A stretch of DNA of 64,000 nucleotides from Planctomycetota bacterium (GCA_029259655.1 JAJDET010000163.1:1-64000); one strand, 5' to 3'. Counted from the first letter of the stretch, positions 32,544 to 41,118 are shown. The notes: a model not told the origin generated them from the letters alone. Made by a program: numbers and translations.

Positions 32544-34660
32544 GCCCGACCAAGACGAAGACGCGAAGTAACGGCAAGGCTCCTGCGGGTGAAGGAAAGA
32601 AGACCATCCGGTCGGGCAAGACGACGTTCCGCCCCCGGGCACGGCTGCTAAGGATCCTCGGGGAAGAGCTGATAAGCGACGACGTGGTTGCCATCACCGA
32701 GCTTGTGAAGAACGCCCACGATGCGGACGCCACCCAGGTCACGTTGAGCTTCGAGGGAGTGACCCAGCCCGCCGGGAGAATCGTCGTCGAGGACGACGGC
32801 GATGGAATGGACCTCGACACGCTCCTGCATCGCTGGATGGAACCTGCCAGCTCGGAGAAGGGAAGCGGGCGCAGGCGGAGGACTCGCAAGGGGCGGAGAA
32901 TGCTTGGAGAGAAGGGGGTCGGCCGCTTCGCCGTCGACAAGCTCGCTGCCAATCTCGAGCTCGTCACACGGCCGCGGCGCCAGAAGGATGAACTGCGGGC
33001 CCGTTTCGACTGGGAGGAGTACTCCGACGATTCCAGGATGCTCTCGGACATCCAGAGCCCATGGGAGTTCCGCAAGCCCCAGACGATCAACAAGAGTGGA
33101 ACGGCGCTGATCATGTCTTCCCTTCGCGGGGAGTGGACCGAGCGGTCGTTCCGGAGGCTTTGCACACGCCTGTCGCGACTCATTCCTCCTCAGACCAGGG
33201 ATGACTCCTTCCGCATCGAGGTTCGCTCCGATGAGTTCCCCGACTACTCGGGCACGGTCGGCGACGGATTCCTCGAGCGTTCTCCGTATCACGTGGAGGC
33301 CTGCTTCGATGGTGAACGGTCGATCCTGGTCAAGCTGAACGGGCGGTCCGTGACCACGGTTCCCTGGAACGGGCAAGAAGAACTCCGGTGTGGCCCCGTC
33401 TGGATCCGATTCCACGCCTTTGATCTGGAGACGGAATCACTCGCCCGTATCGGTTCACGAATGGAGGTCCGCGCCTGGCTTCGTCACTGGTCCGGCGTAA
33501 GCACCTACCGTGACGGCTTCCGGATCTGGCCCTACGGCGAGCCTCACGACGACTGGCTCCGGCTGGATCAGAGGCGTGTCAACAATCCGGTCGTTCGCCT
33601 CAGCAACAACCAGATCGTCGGTTTCGTTCACCTCACGGCTGATGGGAACCCACAGCTACGCGATCAGACCAACCGCGAAGGGCTGATCAGCAATGAGGCC
33701 TTCGAGCACCTCAGACGGCTCGTGCTGTTTGTCCTCCAGATCCTAGAGGCAGAACGCCAGACAATCCGCCACCCTGCCCGGAGAGAAAGACGCAAGCCGG
33801 GGCGGGTCAAGCTGAACGGAAGGCACCCCATCGCCCTGGAGATCGAGGAGCTCGCGGCTCAGGCGAACGGTCGCCTGTCGGGACGAATGAAGGCTCTTGC
33901 GAAGCGAGCGCACGACCATGCCGAGCGAGAGGCGGCAAGCGACCGCCACGTTGTCGAGGGGCTCGTGGAACTTGCCGCGGCCGGACAGGCGCTCACCGGG
34001 ATTCACACCACGATCGAGCCGGTGATCGAAGCCATGGGCGAACGCATCGGTTCCATTCGCACGATGGCGCGAGGGCGAAAGGAGCTGTCCGCTGCGGTCA
34101 GGTCACTCGAGTCGGAACTGGTCACTCTCAAGTCGCGCCTGTCTCTCGTCGAGCCCATGTCCGAGGTGGTCACCAAGCGGCGGTACTCGATGGACATCGC
34201 CAGGGAACTGAGGAGCTTCCTCGCGATGATCGAGCCCCTTCTCGATGCTCAGGGAGTCCAGATGGAGATCGAGGTTCCCGAGGATGGGCTGCTTCGATCG
34301 TCGATGCGACCCCAGACCTTCCACCGCTTTCTTCACGTCTTGACGGCGAACTCGATCGACTGGCTGGGAGGAACTGACCGCCAGTCTCGCATCAAGGTCC
34401 AGCTGGAAGCCAAGGACAGGTCCGCCGAGATCGTGTTCGCGGACAATGGCCCTGGCATTCCGGGCGAGGTTGCCGACCAGATCTTCGAGCCCCACATGTC
34501 CCTCAAGGAGGGGGGCAAGGGAATGGGCCTAACGATAGCCTCCAGCATCCTGGAGCAGCATGGAGGAGCGATCTCGCTCCTGCGCGATGGCAGGCGCAAG
34601 GGTGCTGCCTTCAGGGTCTCGCTTCCCTTGCGAGGCGGCAAGTCGCAGAAGAGACCCTGA
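32540..34660 (+). CDS. ATPase with two GHKL domains (Hsp90-like N-terminal, histidine-kinase-like C-terminal)
   Basis: The protein has 706 residues. After a basic leader, the N-terminal ATP site shows ELVKNAHDADA near 53, VEDDGDGMD near 84 and LGEKGVGRFAVDKLA near 122, as in Hsp90/MORC ATPases. A helical middle region (about 430-560) resembles a dimerisation bundle. The C-terminal domain has ANSIDW (weak N box), FADNGPGIP near 633 and GGKGMGLTIASSILEQHGG near 657, as in histidine kinases, but no convincing phospho-acceptor His precedes it. It lies between two cytosine methyltransferase genes and is coupled to the first. Probably an ATP-gated clamp or sensor of the system. Confidence 0.88.
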   Translation: MSPTKTKTRSNGKAPAGEGKKTIRSGKTTFRPRARLLRILGEELISDDVVAITELVKNAHDADATQVTLSFEGVTQPAGRIVVEDDGDGMDLDTLLHRWMEPASSEKGSGRRRRTRKGRRMLGEKGVGRFAVDKLAANLELVTRPRRQKDELRARFDWEEYSDDSRMLSDIQSPWEFRKPQTINKSGTALIMSSLRGEWTERSFRRLCTRLSRLIPPQTRDDSFRIEVRSDEFPDYSGTVGDGFLERSPYHVEACFDGERSILVKLNGRSVTTVPWNGQEELRCGPVWIRFHAFDLETESLARIGSRMEVRAWLRHWSGVSTYRDGFRIWPYGEPHDDWLRLDQRRVNNPVVRLSNNQIVGFVHLTADGNPQLRDQTNREGLISNEAFEHLRRLVLFVLQILEAERQTIRHPARRERRKPGRVKLNGRHPIALEIEELAAQANGRLSGRMKALAKRAHDHAEREAASDRHVVEGLVELAAAGQALTGIHTTIEPVIEAMGERIGSIRTMARGRKELSAAVRSLESELVTLKSRLSLVEPMSEVVTKRRYSMDIARELRSFLAMIEPLLDAQGVQMEIEVPEDGLLRSSMRPQTFHRFLHVLTANSIDWLGGTDRQSRIKVQLEAKDRSAEIVFADNGPGIPGEVADQIFEPHMSLKEGGKGMGLTIASSILEQHGGAISLLRDGRRKGAAFRVSLPLRGGKSQKRP

Positions 34661-34739
34661 GTTGCGTCGCGGGGCCTGAACTGTCCACGGTGCGTGCGCG
34701 TCCGACCTGATAACCTCATCCGCTCCCGGAGCAAGGGAG

Positions 34740-36347
34740 TTGACACGCACCAGGTCTCAGGTTGTTGCGAGGAAGATCGAACGGCTCCGTACAGGTGCAA
34801 GGCCGCGGGTCCTGGACATCTTCTCGGGCTGTGGTGGCCTCAGTCTGGGTTTCGTCACCGCGGGCTGCGAGTCCGTGGGGGGAATCGAGGCAGATACAGA
34901 TGCCGCACGGTCGTTTGCCTTCAATCTGCACCGAGATGACCCGGAAGGGCACTCGGCAACCCGCCACGCCGAGGAGACAACGGCCAGGCTGCTTGCGGGC
35001 ATGACAGGGGACCCGGTCGAGACCGCCGTCGACCTGGTCGTCGGCGGTCCTCCGTGCCCCACCTTCTCGCGGATCGGGAAGGCCAAGATCAACAGCCTCA
35101 AGCAGCTGGGCTTCTTCGAGAACGATCAGCGCGGAGAGCTGTACGAACGGTTCATCGATCATGTCGAGGAACTGCAGCCGCTCGCCGTGTTGATGGAGAA
35201 TGTCCCGGAGTTCCTCAATCATGGAAAGGAGAACTTCGGTTTCCTCGCCGCGAGGAGATTGCACGAGATGGGATACGTTCCGGCCTACTCGCTCCTCAAT
35301 GCCGCGGCGTACGGTGTCCCGCAGTGGCGCGAGCGTTTTTTCCTCTTGGCTCTTCACGAGGAGCTTGGGATCGCGAATCCAGGGTTTCCCCTTCCGCGCT
35401 TCGACACCTCGTCTATGCCCGCAGGTATGGACATCAACAGGAAGGCCGCACTGAGCCGGGTCAACACACGTGATTCCCCCGGGCAGGGCCAGATGTTCAA
35501 GAGCAACAACTGGTGGCTTCCCTCGCCTCGAGCCGAGTCCATCCTGCCGACTCCAGTGACGGCCAAGGACGCGCTCGGGGACCTCCCCGAATACCGTCAA
35601 AATCGCGAGCCGATGTTCACCAGGACCAACCGTTACTGGGAATCGACCGGCAGCGTTTCTTACACCCGGAAAGCTGATAGCGCCTACGCGAGGCTGATGC
35701 GCAACTGGCCTGGGCTCAAGGTGGTTGATGGCATACCCGCACACCATCACCTCACGCGGCACACGACGTTCGAGTCGGGACGGGACGTCAACATCTTCCG
35801 CCTGATGGAACCTGGCGACGAGTTTCCCAGAGCGCTCCAGATCGCGGAGGAGAACTACGCAAGACTCTGCCAGGCCAAGGCCCGAGAGCGGGGACAGAAC
35901 CTGCAAGCGGAGGAGCTTCAGGCGATCAGGAAGGCCTGCGTGCCCCCCTATGACGACTCAAAGTTCCCTAACAAGTGGTGGAAGCTCCGCCCCGACGAGC
36001 CTGTCAGGACCTTGACGGCCCACCTCTGCAAGGACTCGTACAGCCACATTCACTACGACAGCGACCAGGCGAGGATGATCACGGTTCAAGAGGCTGCGCG
36101 GCTACAGTCCTTCCCCGATTCCTTCGTTTTCCGTTCGAGCATGAACGGAGCATTCAGACAGATCGGCAACAGCGTTCCGCCACTCCTTGCCTGGAACATC
36201 GCTGCATACCTGCTTCAGCAGATCCGGGAGTCCACGGCAGTTCGACTCGAGGTCCTGCATCCCCAGCTAGGCCATCTGAAACACGCCGAAGATGCGGGAA
36301 CGCTATCGGGTCAGGACGAACTCAGAACGAGTCCCCTATCGAGGTAA
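34740..36347 (+). CDS. DNA cytosine-5 methyltransferase (second of the locus)
   Basis: The frame opens at a TTG at 34740 directly after AAGGGAG; a TTG slightly downstream is an alternative start. The 535-residue protein has all main motifs: DIFSGCGGLSLGF near 25, GGPPCPTFSR near 101 (catalytic Cys), ENVPEF near 152, RLQSFPDSF near 454 and QIGNSVPP near 473. The long insert between motifs VIII and IX is the target-recognition region and differs from the first enzyme, so the two may methylate different sequences or different strands of one asymmetric site. It is 79 bases after the two-headed ATPase and tail-to-tail with the nuclease gene. Confidence 0.92.
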   Translation: MTRTRSQVVARKIERLRTGARPRVLDIFSGCGGLSLGFVTAGCESVGGIEADTDAARSFAFNLHRDDPEGHSATRHAEETTARLLAGMTGDPVETAVDLVVGGPPCPTFSRIGKAKINSLKQLGFFENDQRGELYERFIDHVEELQPLAVLMENVPEFLNHGKENFGFLAARRLHEMGYVPAYSLLNAAAYGVPQWRERFFLLALHEELGIANPGFPLPRFDTSSMPAGMDINRKAALSRVNTRDSPGQGQMFKSNNWWLPSPRAESILPTPVTAKDALGDLPEYRQNREPMFTRTNRYWESTGSVSYTRKADSAYARLMRNWPGLKVVDGIPAHHHLTRHTTFESGRDVNIFRLMEPGDEFPRALQIAEENYARLCQAKARERGQNLQAEELQAIRKACVPPYDDSKFPNKWWKLRPDEPVRTLTAHLCKDSYSHIHYDSDQARMITVQEAARLQSFPDSFVFRSSMNGAFRQIGNSVPPLLAWNIAAYLLQQIRESTAVRLEVLHPQLGHLKHAEDAGTLSGQDELRTSPLSR

Positions 36348-36349
36348 CG

Positions 36350-37507
36350 TCAATCGACAGGAAACCGAGCTTCCAGCCAGGGCCTGATCGCTGATTCTAG
36401 CCGGAGGTGGGGAGGCAGCAACCCGATCACGTCGACCCCGGAGAGGATCACAACGGGGTGCCCATCGTCGGAGACTTCTTTGTATGCCTGATTGTGAACG
36501 TAGCTCGTCGTCACCAAGACCCCAAACTGTCTATGGCGTAGCCTCGAGATCAGCCGAGACATGTCTTTGACTCCGACACTTGTCTTTCCTGGCTTGTAAC
36601 ACTTCGCCTCAATTGCAAACTCAACCGAAATAGAACTCGGCGCCGGACCAATCCTGTAGAGCCCCACGCCGTCACGTCCACCGTCTCGCCATGGCCTGGT
36701 CAGATCAATACTGATCACGTTTTCGTCCATCTGCTCGACTAGCCACTTCGCGAAGTGTTCGAACTTGTGCGCGACCGCCTTGGGGAAATGAGAGTGGATG
36801 GCTTCGAGCGTTTTCGCGTGGGTCGGGTTGTCCGGCAATTGCTGGTCCTTTGACCGCAGGCGGGTCACCGGCGCAGCACTTAACGGCCGGACCTCTCCGG
36901 TCTTCACCCACCCTTTCCAGGCCTCGGGGACTCGGCCATGGGTACTCGATTTCCCCCTCCCGAGAGAGTCGATCCACTCCCGAGGGATAGTCAACTCGTC
37001 CAAGATCGCGAAAGTGGCGCGGTAGTTCTGGAATCGCTGTCCCCGATGGGATCTCCAGATCGCAACAAGGTCGAGCGGAACCGCAAGTCCACGAAAGTGC
37101 GTATCTCGCCCGCGAGGTCCCTTCGAGAACACAAGAGTGGGCATTACTTGACTCCTGTTTTCTTCTTGCGCAGACGCGAAGGTGTCTCGTAGCCACCGGT
37201 TTCCGGGCACATCGTGCAGGTCGTTTCCCGGCTTCCGATTATCTCCAAAGTAGACGACATGGCCTGTCGTCTCATCTATCCGGTCCGGCCACTCGGCTTG
37301 GATGAAGTCAGAGTAGATGACCATGAATGGACTCGACTCGATCTTGCCGCGCCACCTGAATCCTGCCTCGGCCCTCACTCCGAGGAGCGGGCTGAACGGG
37401 TCGCGGTGGTGCATTTGCCGTGGCCCCTTCTTCGCCTTCCCCCTGTAGATGGCGTCGACACGAAGGTCGGCTGTGGTGAGTTCTTCGTACTCGAAGGTCG
37501 CCGTCAT
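36350..37507 (-). CDS. AspBHI-like modification-dependent restriction endonuclease
   Basis: The protein has 385 residues. Residues about 1-190 resemble the SRA-like N-terminal domain of AspBHI: DPFSPLLGVRAEAGFRW near 36-52, YSDFIQAEWPDRIDETTGH near 65-83, and YFGDNRKPGNDLHD near 86. Residues about 245-385 are an Mrr-type PD-(D/E)XK nuclease: RDGGRDGVG near 274 and EFAIEAKCYK near 296 (E-x-K), then QFGVLVTTSYV. AspBHI cleaves DNA carrying 5-methylcytosine in a given context. Here the gene ends two bases from the end of a cytosine methyltransferase gene and starts 63 bases from tRNA-Arg. Confidence 0.88.
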   Translation of the reverse strand: MTATFEYEELTTADLRVDAIYRGKAKKGPRQMHHRDPFSPLLGVRAEAGFRWRGKIESSPFMVIYSDFIQAEWPDRIDETTGHVVYFGDNRKPGNDLHDVPGNRWLRDTFASAQEENRSQVMPTLVFSKGPRGRDTHFRGLAVPLDLVAIWRSHRGQRFQNYRATFAILDELTIPREWIDSLGRGKSSTHGRVPEAWKGWVKTGEVRPLSAAPVTRLRSKDQQLPDNPTHAKTLEAIHSHFPKAVAHKFEHFAKWLVEQMDENVISIDLTRPWRDGGRDGVGLYRIGPAPSSISVEFAIEAKCYKPGKTSVGVKDMSRLISRLRHRQFGVLVTTSYVHNQAYKEVSDDGHPVVILSGVDVIGLLPPHLRLESAIRPWLEARFPVD

Positions 37508-37570
37508 TGGTCAAGACGCTTGTTTACCGAGCTGTTCACGCAGTGCCGTGGTGCGAAAACGTCCCAGCAA

Positions 37571-37647
37571 TGGCGCGCCCGGCGGGACTCGAACCCACGA
37601 CCCCCGGTTTAGGAAACCGGTGCTCTATCCTGCTGAGCTACGGGCGC
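37571..37647 (-). tRNA. tRNA-Arg (anticodon CCU)
   Basis: The minus strand folds into a full cloverleaf: acceptor GCGCCCG pairs with CGGGCGC, the D loop is present, and anticodon stem CCGGT/ACCGG encloses loop TTCCTAA (anticodon CCT). The T arm GTGGG/CCCGC holds TTCGAGT. The discriminator G is followed by an encoded CCA. Its 3' end faces the defence island on its left, which is the usual geometry for integration of islands at tRNA genes. I found no second copy of the tRNA 3' end in the window. Confidence 0.95.
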
Positions 37648-37811
37648 TCGAACCAGCAGGGTAGCGTCGGCCCTCCCGGGCCACCAGTTGGGCACCAGGG
37701 CCGGTCTGGCCTCGCGACGGGGCCGCTGAGAGATCGGTTGGGACTTGCCCCCGCTCGGTGATGCCGGCCTTCGAGGCCAGGCCCCTGGGTGGGCCGCGCT
37801 AGAATGCGTCC

Positions 37812-37964
37812 ATGGACGCTGGCCTCTCACTGGAAACATCTCCCGCCGATGACGGTGTGGATGTCACCTTGATTCGCTGGATGCTCTCCCTGACTCCGCT
37901 GGAGAGGCTCGAGGTCCTGCAGAAGCACGTCGAGGCTGTGGAAGCGCTGAGGGAGACTGCCTGA
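37812..37964 (+). CDS. 50-residue protein, probable partner of the adjacent nucleotidyltransferase
   Basis: An ATG at 37812 opens 50 codons with sensible composition: an acidic start (MDAGLSLETSPADDGVD) and a helical end (LTPLERLEVLQKHVEAVEAL). The stop is 4 bases before the GTG of the nucleotidyltransferase, so the two are coupled. Tiny helical proteins with LTPxERL...L phrases commonly sit in front of such nucleotidyltransferase genes and may be antitoxin-like or accessory. Too short for most gene finders. Confidence 0.7.
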   Translation: MDAGLSLETSPADDGVDVTLIRWMLSLTPLERLEVLQKHVEAVEALRETA

Positions 37965-37968
37965 CCCA

Positions 37969-38451
37969 GTGGACTTCCGGCAGATCCTCGAAGCACTCAC
38001 GGAAGCCGAGGTGGAATTCGTCGTCGTGGGCGGAGTCAGCGCTGTGCTTCAAGGAGTGCCGACGACGACCTTCGATCTCGACATCGTTCCCTCGCAGAGC
38101 GAGCAGAACAGGAAACGACTCTGTCGCGTGCTCGAGCACCTCGAGGCTTGCTACCGGGAGCACCTGCCGAAGAAGAGGATCGTGCCCAGTGAGGACGACC
38201 TGGCGGCGGGAGGCCACATGCTGCTGATGACGACCGCCGGTGCGCTGGACGTGCTCGGAACGGTGACCGGCGGCCTGGGCTACGAAGCGCTCGTGACCCG
38301 AAGTCACCCGATGAACCTGGAGGAGAACACGAGCATCCTGGTCCTCGACCTCGCTGCCATCATCGAGCTCAAGGAACGCACGGGAAGGGAGAAGGATCTT
38401 GCCCAGCTGCCTCTGCTGCGCCGCACGCTGCGGGAGCGCGAGAAGCCCTGA
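37969..38451 (+). CDS. nucleotidyltransferase-fold protein (MNT/AbiEii-like superfamily)
   Basis: A GTG start gives 160 residues. EFVVVGGVSAVLQGVPTTTF followed by DLDIVPS (about residues 16-42) is the polymerase-beta-like G-G-S/T...D-x-D core. ALDVLGTVTGG supplies the third acidic strand, and IIELKERTGREKDLAQLP is the typical C-terminal helix of this family. These proteins act as toxins that nucleotidylate or phosphorylate RNA or protein, or as their antidotes. It forms a two-gene unit with the 50-residue ORF upstream. Confidence 0.82.
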   Translation: MDFRQILEALTEAEVEFVVVGGVSAVLQGVPTTTFDLDIVPSQSEQNRKRLCRVLEHLEACYREHLPKKRIVPSEDDLAAGGHMLLMTTAGALDVLGTVTGGLGYEALVTRSHPMNLEENTSILVLDLAAIIELKERTGREKDLAQLPLLRRTLREREKP

Positions 38452-38550
38452 CCGGTCGGCGTCGGGGAGGGGGTAGGGGATCCCCATCCGCGAGGCCTAT
38501 CCCCGACGGTCATCGACTGGGACGGGCATGAACTGCGAGAACCACGTCGG

Positions 38551-39864
38551 TCACCACTCTTCCGCAAGCAGCAGCTCCTCCATCCGAACGCCCCGGACCT
38601 GATCGGCCTCGAAGGGCTCCCTCGCCACGACGACCAGACGTGACTTCGGGAAGGTCCTGGGGAACCAGGCGAACTCGAGAGGACTGGCTCCGCCCCTCTT
38701 CACCTCGATCGACAGGTCGGGACGGACGACGAAGTCCACCTCGTGCTCCTTGCTGGACCAGTAGTTCTGGAGCTCCGGAGTGTCCTCGCCGCGTAGCGCG
38801 GCCCTGCGGGAGACCTCCTGGGCGACGAGCCACTCGAGCCAGCGACCCTGGACCTGGGGCCGTAGCGCACGGAAGTCGTCGACGGTCCGCAGGCGCTCGC
38901 GGTCGAAGGCTACCGCGGCGAGCAGGTTGATCGGCGGGAACTTCGCGGGCTTGCGCCGGACGGAGACGCCGCGGTTGGCGTCCCAGGCGTGGGCGACTCC
39001 CAGACACATCAAGTCGGACAGGAGCTCGAGGTATCCCGCCGCGACCGTGTTGTTGGCGAGGCCCGCCTCGCGCGCCACGGCAGCCTGCCCGACCGCAGTG
39101 CCTCCGCGGCCGAGGACGACCTCCCACACGGCCAGCAGGCTGCTCCGATCTCGTCCGCTCGCGGCGCATTCGCCGAGCACCCAATCACGCACCATCTCGA
39201 TCACGAACTCGGGAAGACGACCGTGCTCGGCGATCTCGGCCGCAGCCAGAGGACACCCACCGGACAGCAAGTAGGCCGGGAGGGCATCCGCACCCAGCCG
39301 GTCACCGCACACCCGCGAGAACTCCGCGAACGACAAGGGCGTGAACAGGAACGTCGTGCGATCCAGGCGGCCCTTGCGCCCCGGAAGTCGCTCGACACCA
39401 CGACGCAGGTCGGTCGCCCGCGACCCCGTGGTCACGACGAGGACCTGCCGCAACTCTCCCGCATCGATCAGCCGCTTGAGTCCCCGCTCCCACTCACGGA
39501 CTGCCGTGATCTCGTCCAGGAACAGGCGGCGCACGGGAGCCTCACTCCGGAACAGGGGTACGAGCCCGCGGATCGCCTGTACCAGAGCCTCCGAGTCCGC
39601 GATCTCGTCACCGTTCAGATAGAACGCCGTGCCCGGACCGAAGCGATCGACGGTGGCCCGGAGCTCTCCCTCGAGCCAGGTGCTCTTGCCGTACTGGCGA
39701 GGCCCCCGCACCAGCAGCACACCGGGCTCCTCGGGAAGCTCACGCAGACCGAAGTCGATCTCGAACACGACCGGGGACTGGCCCAGACCCTCGAGGTGCG
39801 GGAAGAGCCCGTCGGCGTCGATACGGCCGGCCAGGAGATGCTCGTTGATCTGTCTAACGTTCAC
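38551..39864 (-). CDS. AAA_14/DUF4143 ATPase (first of three)
   Basis: The GTG start at 39864 lies inside a palindrome. The protein has 437 residues. Walker A is VRGPRQYGKSTWLEG near 52, Walker B is RRLFLDEITAVREWE near 113, and a sensor TTGSRATDLRRG is near 146. A winged-helix region (TAVGQAAVAREAGLANNTVAAG) and the C-terminal nuclease-like DUF4143 domain (EHEVDFVVRPDLSIEVKRGG) follow. These are self-contained ATPases of unknown function, frequent in genomic islands. Confidence 0.85.
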   Translation of the reverse strand: MNVRQINEHLLAGRIDADGLFPHLEGLGQSPVVFEIDFGLRELPEEPGVLLVRGPRQYGKSTWLEGELRATVDRFGPGTAFYLNGDEIADSEALVQAIRGLVPLFRSEAPVRRLFLDEITAVREWERGLKRLIDAGELRQVLVVTTGSRATDLRRGVERLPGRKGRLDRTTFLFTPLSFAEFSRVCGDRLGADALPAYLLSGGCPLAAAEIAEHGRLPEFVIEMVRDWVLGECAASGRDRSSLLAVWEVVLGRGGTAVGQAAVAREAGLANNTVAAGYLELLSDLMCLGVAHAWDANRGVSVRRKPAKFPPINLLAAVAFDRERLRTVDDFRALRPQVQGRWLEWLVAQEVSRRAALRGEDTPELQNYWSSKEHEVDFVVRPDLSIEVKRGGASPLEFAWFPRTFPKSRLVVVAREPFEADQVRGVRMEELLLAEEW

Positions 39865-39896
39865 GGCGTTAGTCTATCGAACGTTCAGGACGTTAG
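39854..39896. promoter_or_regulatory. two repeated palindromic boxes overlapping the ATPase start codon
   Basis: CTAACGTTCACGGCGTTAG (39854-39872, arms CTAACG/CGTTAG) contains the GTG start on the minus strand. A second related box, GAACGTTCAGGACGTTAG, lies at 39879-39896. Two similar boxes at a start codon suggest an operator used for autorepression. Confidence 0.5.
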
Positions 39897-40065
39897 GTCA
39901 AGCCCCGGGCTCTCATGCCCCACCGCAACACGCTCTCGAGCGCTCGGGAGAGCACGAAGACAGCGCCGCCAAGAGAGTCGATGACCCGGGCCCGCAGTAT
40001 CGTCGATCCCTCCAGCGATTGACTTGATCCGTGGGTCAAGGCGATATATTTAGTGAAGTAGAGCC

Positions 40066-41118
40066 ATGAGACCCCCTCCCAGGCAAGAAGCCCTGAAGCG
40101 GGCAGCCACCCTCCTCGGAGAGGCCGTGGAGGGTCGGCCGGCGAAGCTCACCTCCCCCGGTCGAGGGGCTAGAGCCGAGGCCAGGATCCAATCGGGGAAC
40201 CGGACGTTCCACGTGCAGTGGAAACCCTCCGGGGACGCGGCGGCCGTGGGGTTGGCGGTGCAGCGACTGCAGCAGCTGCAAGAGGGACCGGGTCGCAAAG
40301 CCCTGGCCGTCCTCGCCGTGCCCTACATGGGCGAAGCCGGGCAGCGCGTGTGCAAGGAAGGTGGGATCTCCTGGCTCGACCTCGCCGGCAACGCCCAGCT
40401 CGAGGCTCCGGGGCTGCGGATCCACATTCGAGGCAACCCCAACCCGTTCAAGCGACGAGGGCGGCCATCGAGCCCGTTCGCACCCAAGAGCTCTCGCATC
40501 TCGCGCTGGCTCCTGATGCATCCCGGCAAGTTCGTCGCACAGCGCGAGCTCGCCGCTTCGACCGACATGGGTGAAGGGTTCACGAGCCGGATCGTCCGCC
40601 GCCTCGAAGAGATGGAGCTCATCGAACGCAACGAAGCCGGCGCGATCCGGGCGAGGGATCCCGACCTTCTTCTCGACGCCTGGGCCGAAGACCACGACTT
40701 CGACGGCAACCACTTCCTGCGCGGCCACGTCCCGGTGAGGTCAGGTGAAGAACTGTTGCAGAAGGTACCTGCGGGACTCTGGAAGAAGGGCCAGCGGTGT
40801 GCAGCCACCGGCCTCGCGGGTGCCTGGTTGTTGACCGGCTTCGCGGCCTTCCGAACGGCTGCCTTCTATGTCTCCTCCTTCCCGGACGCACGTGCCTTGA
40901 AGCGCATCGGATTCGAGGAAGGAGAAACGGGCTCCAATCTCCGGTGGGTCGTGCCGAGGGATGACGGCGTCTTCCAGGGGAACGCCGAGGTGCAGGGCCT
41001 CCCGTGCGTCCATCCCGTGCAGGTCTGGCTCGACCTCCAAGGCCAACAGGAGAGAGCTCGCGAAGCTGCGGACTTCCTGCGGAAGAAGCTCCTGCGCTGG
41101 GGGAAGAAGCGTGGCTGA
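40066..41118 (+). CDS. AbiEi-like antitoxin/DNA-binding protein
   Basis: The protein has 350 residues. The middle carries a winged helix (ISRWLLMHPGKFVAQRELA and GFTSRIVRRLEEMELIERN, about residues 145-190). The N-terminal part (LAVLAVPYMGEAGQRVCKEGG, ISWLDLAGNAQLEAPGLRI) and the C-terminal part (AATGLAGAWLLTGFAAFRT, QGLPCVHPVQVWLDLQG) are typical of long AbiEi antitoxins. It overlaps the next GTG by eight bases, but that partner is truncated. AT-rich promoter DNA with GATATATTTAG lies just upstream. A deleted copy of the same gene is at 45950. Confidence 0.85.
   Translation: MRPPPRQEALKRAATLLGEAVEGRPAKLTSPGRGARAEARIQSGNRTFHVQWKPSGDAAAVGLAVQRLQQLQEGPGRKALAVLAVPYMGEAGQRVCKEGGISWLDLAGNAQLEAPGLRIHIRGNPNPFKRRGRPSSPFAPKSSRISRWLLMHPGKFVAQRELAASTDMGEGFTSRIVRRLEEMELIERNEAGAIRARDPDLLLDAWAEDHDFDGNHFLRGHVPVRSGEELLQKVPAGLWKKGQRCAATGLAGAWLLTGFAAFRTAAFYVSSFPDARALKRIGFEEGETGSNLRWVVPRDDGVFQGNAEVQGLPCVHPVQVWLDLQGQQERAREAADFLRKKLLRWGKKRG

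Noticed and set aside
22293-37507. DISARM or BREX as a name for the defence locus
   Set aside because: No PglX/PglZ/BrxC, no DrmA/DrmB helicase and no phospholipase-D protein. The Z1, AIPR and DUF4420 genes define a different set.
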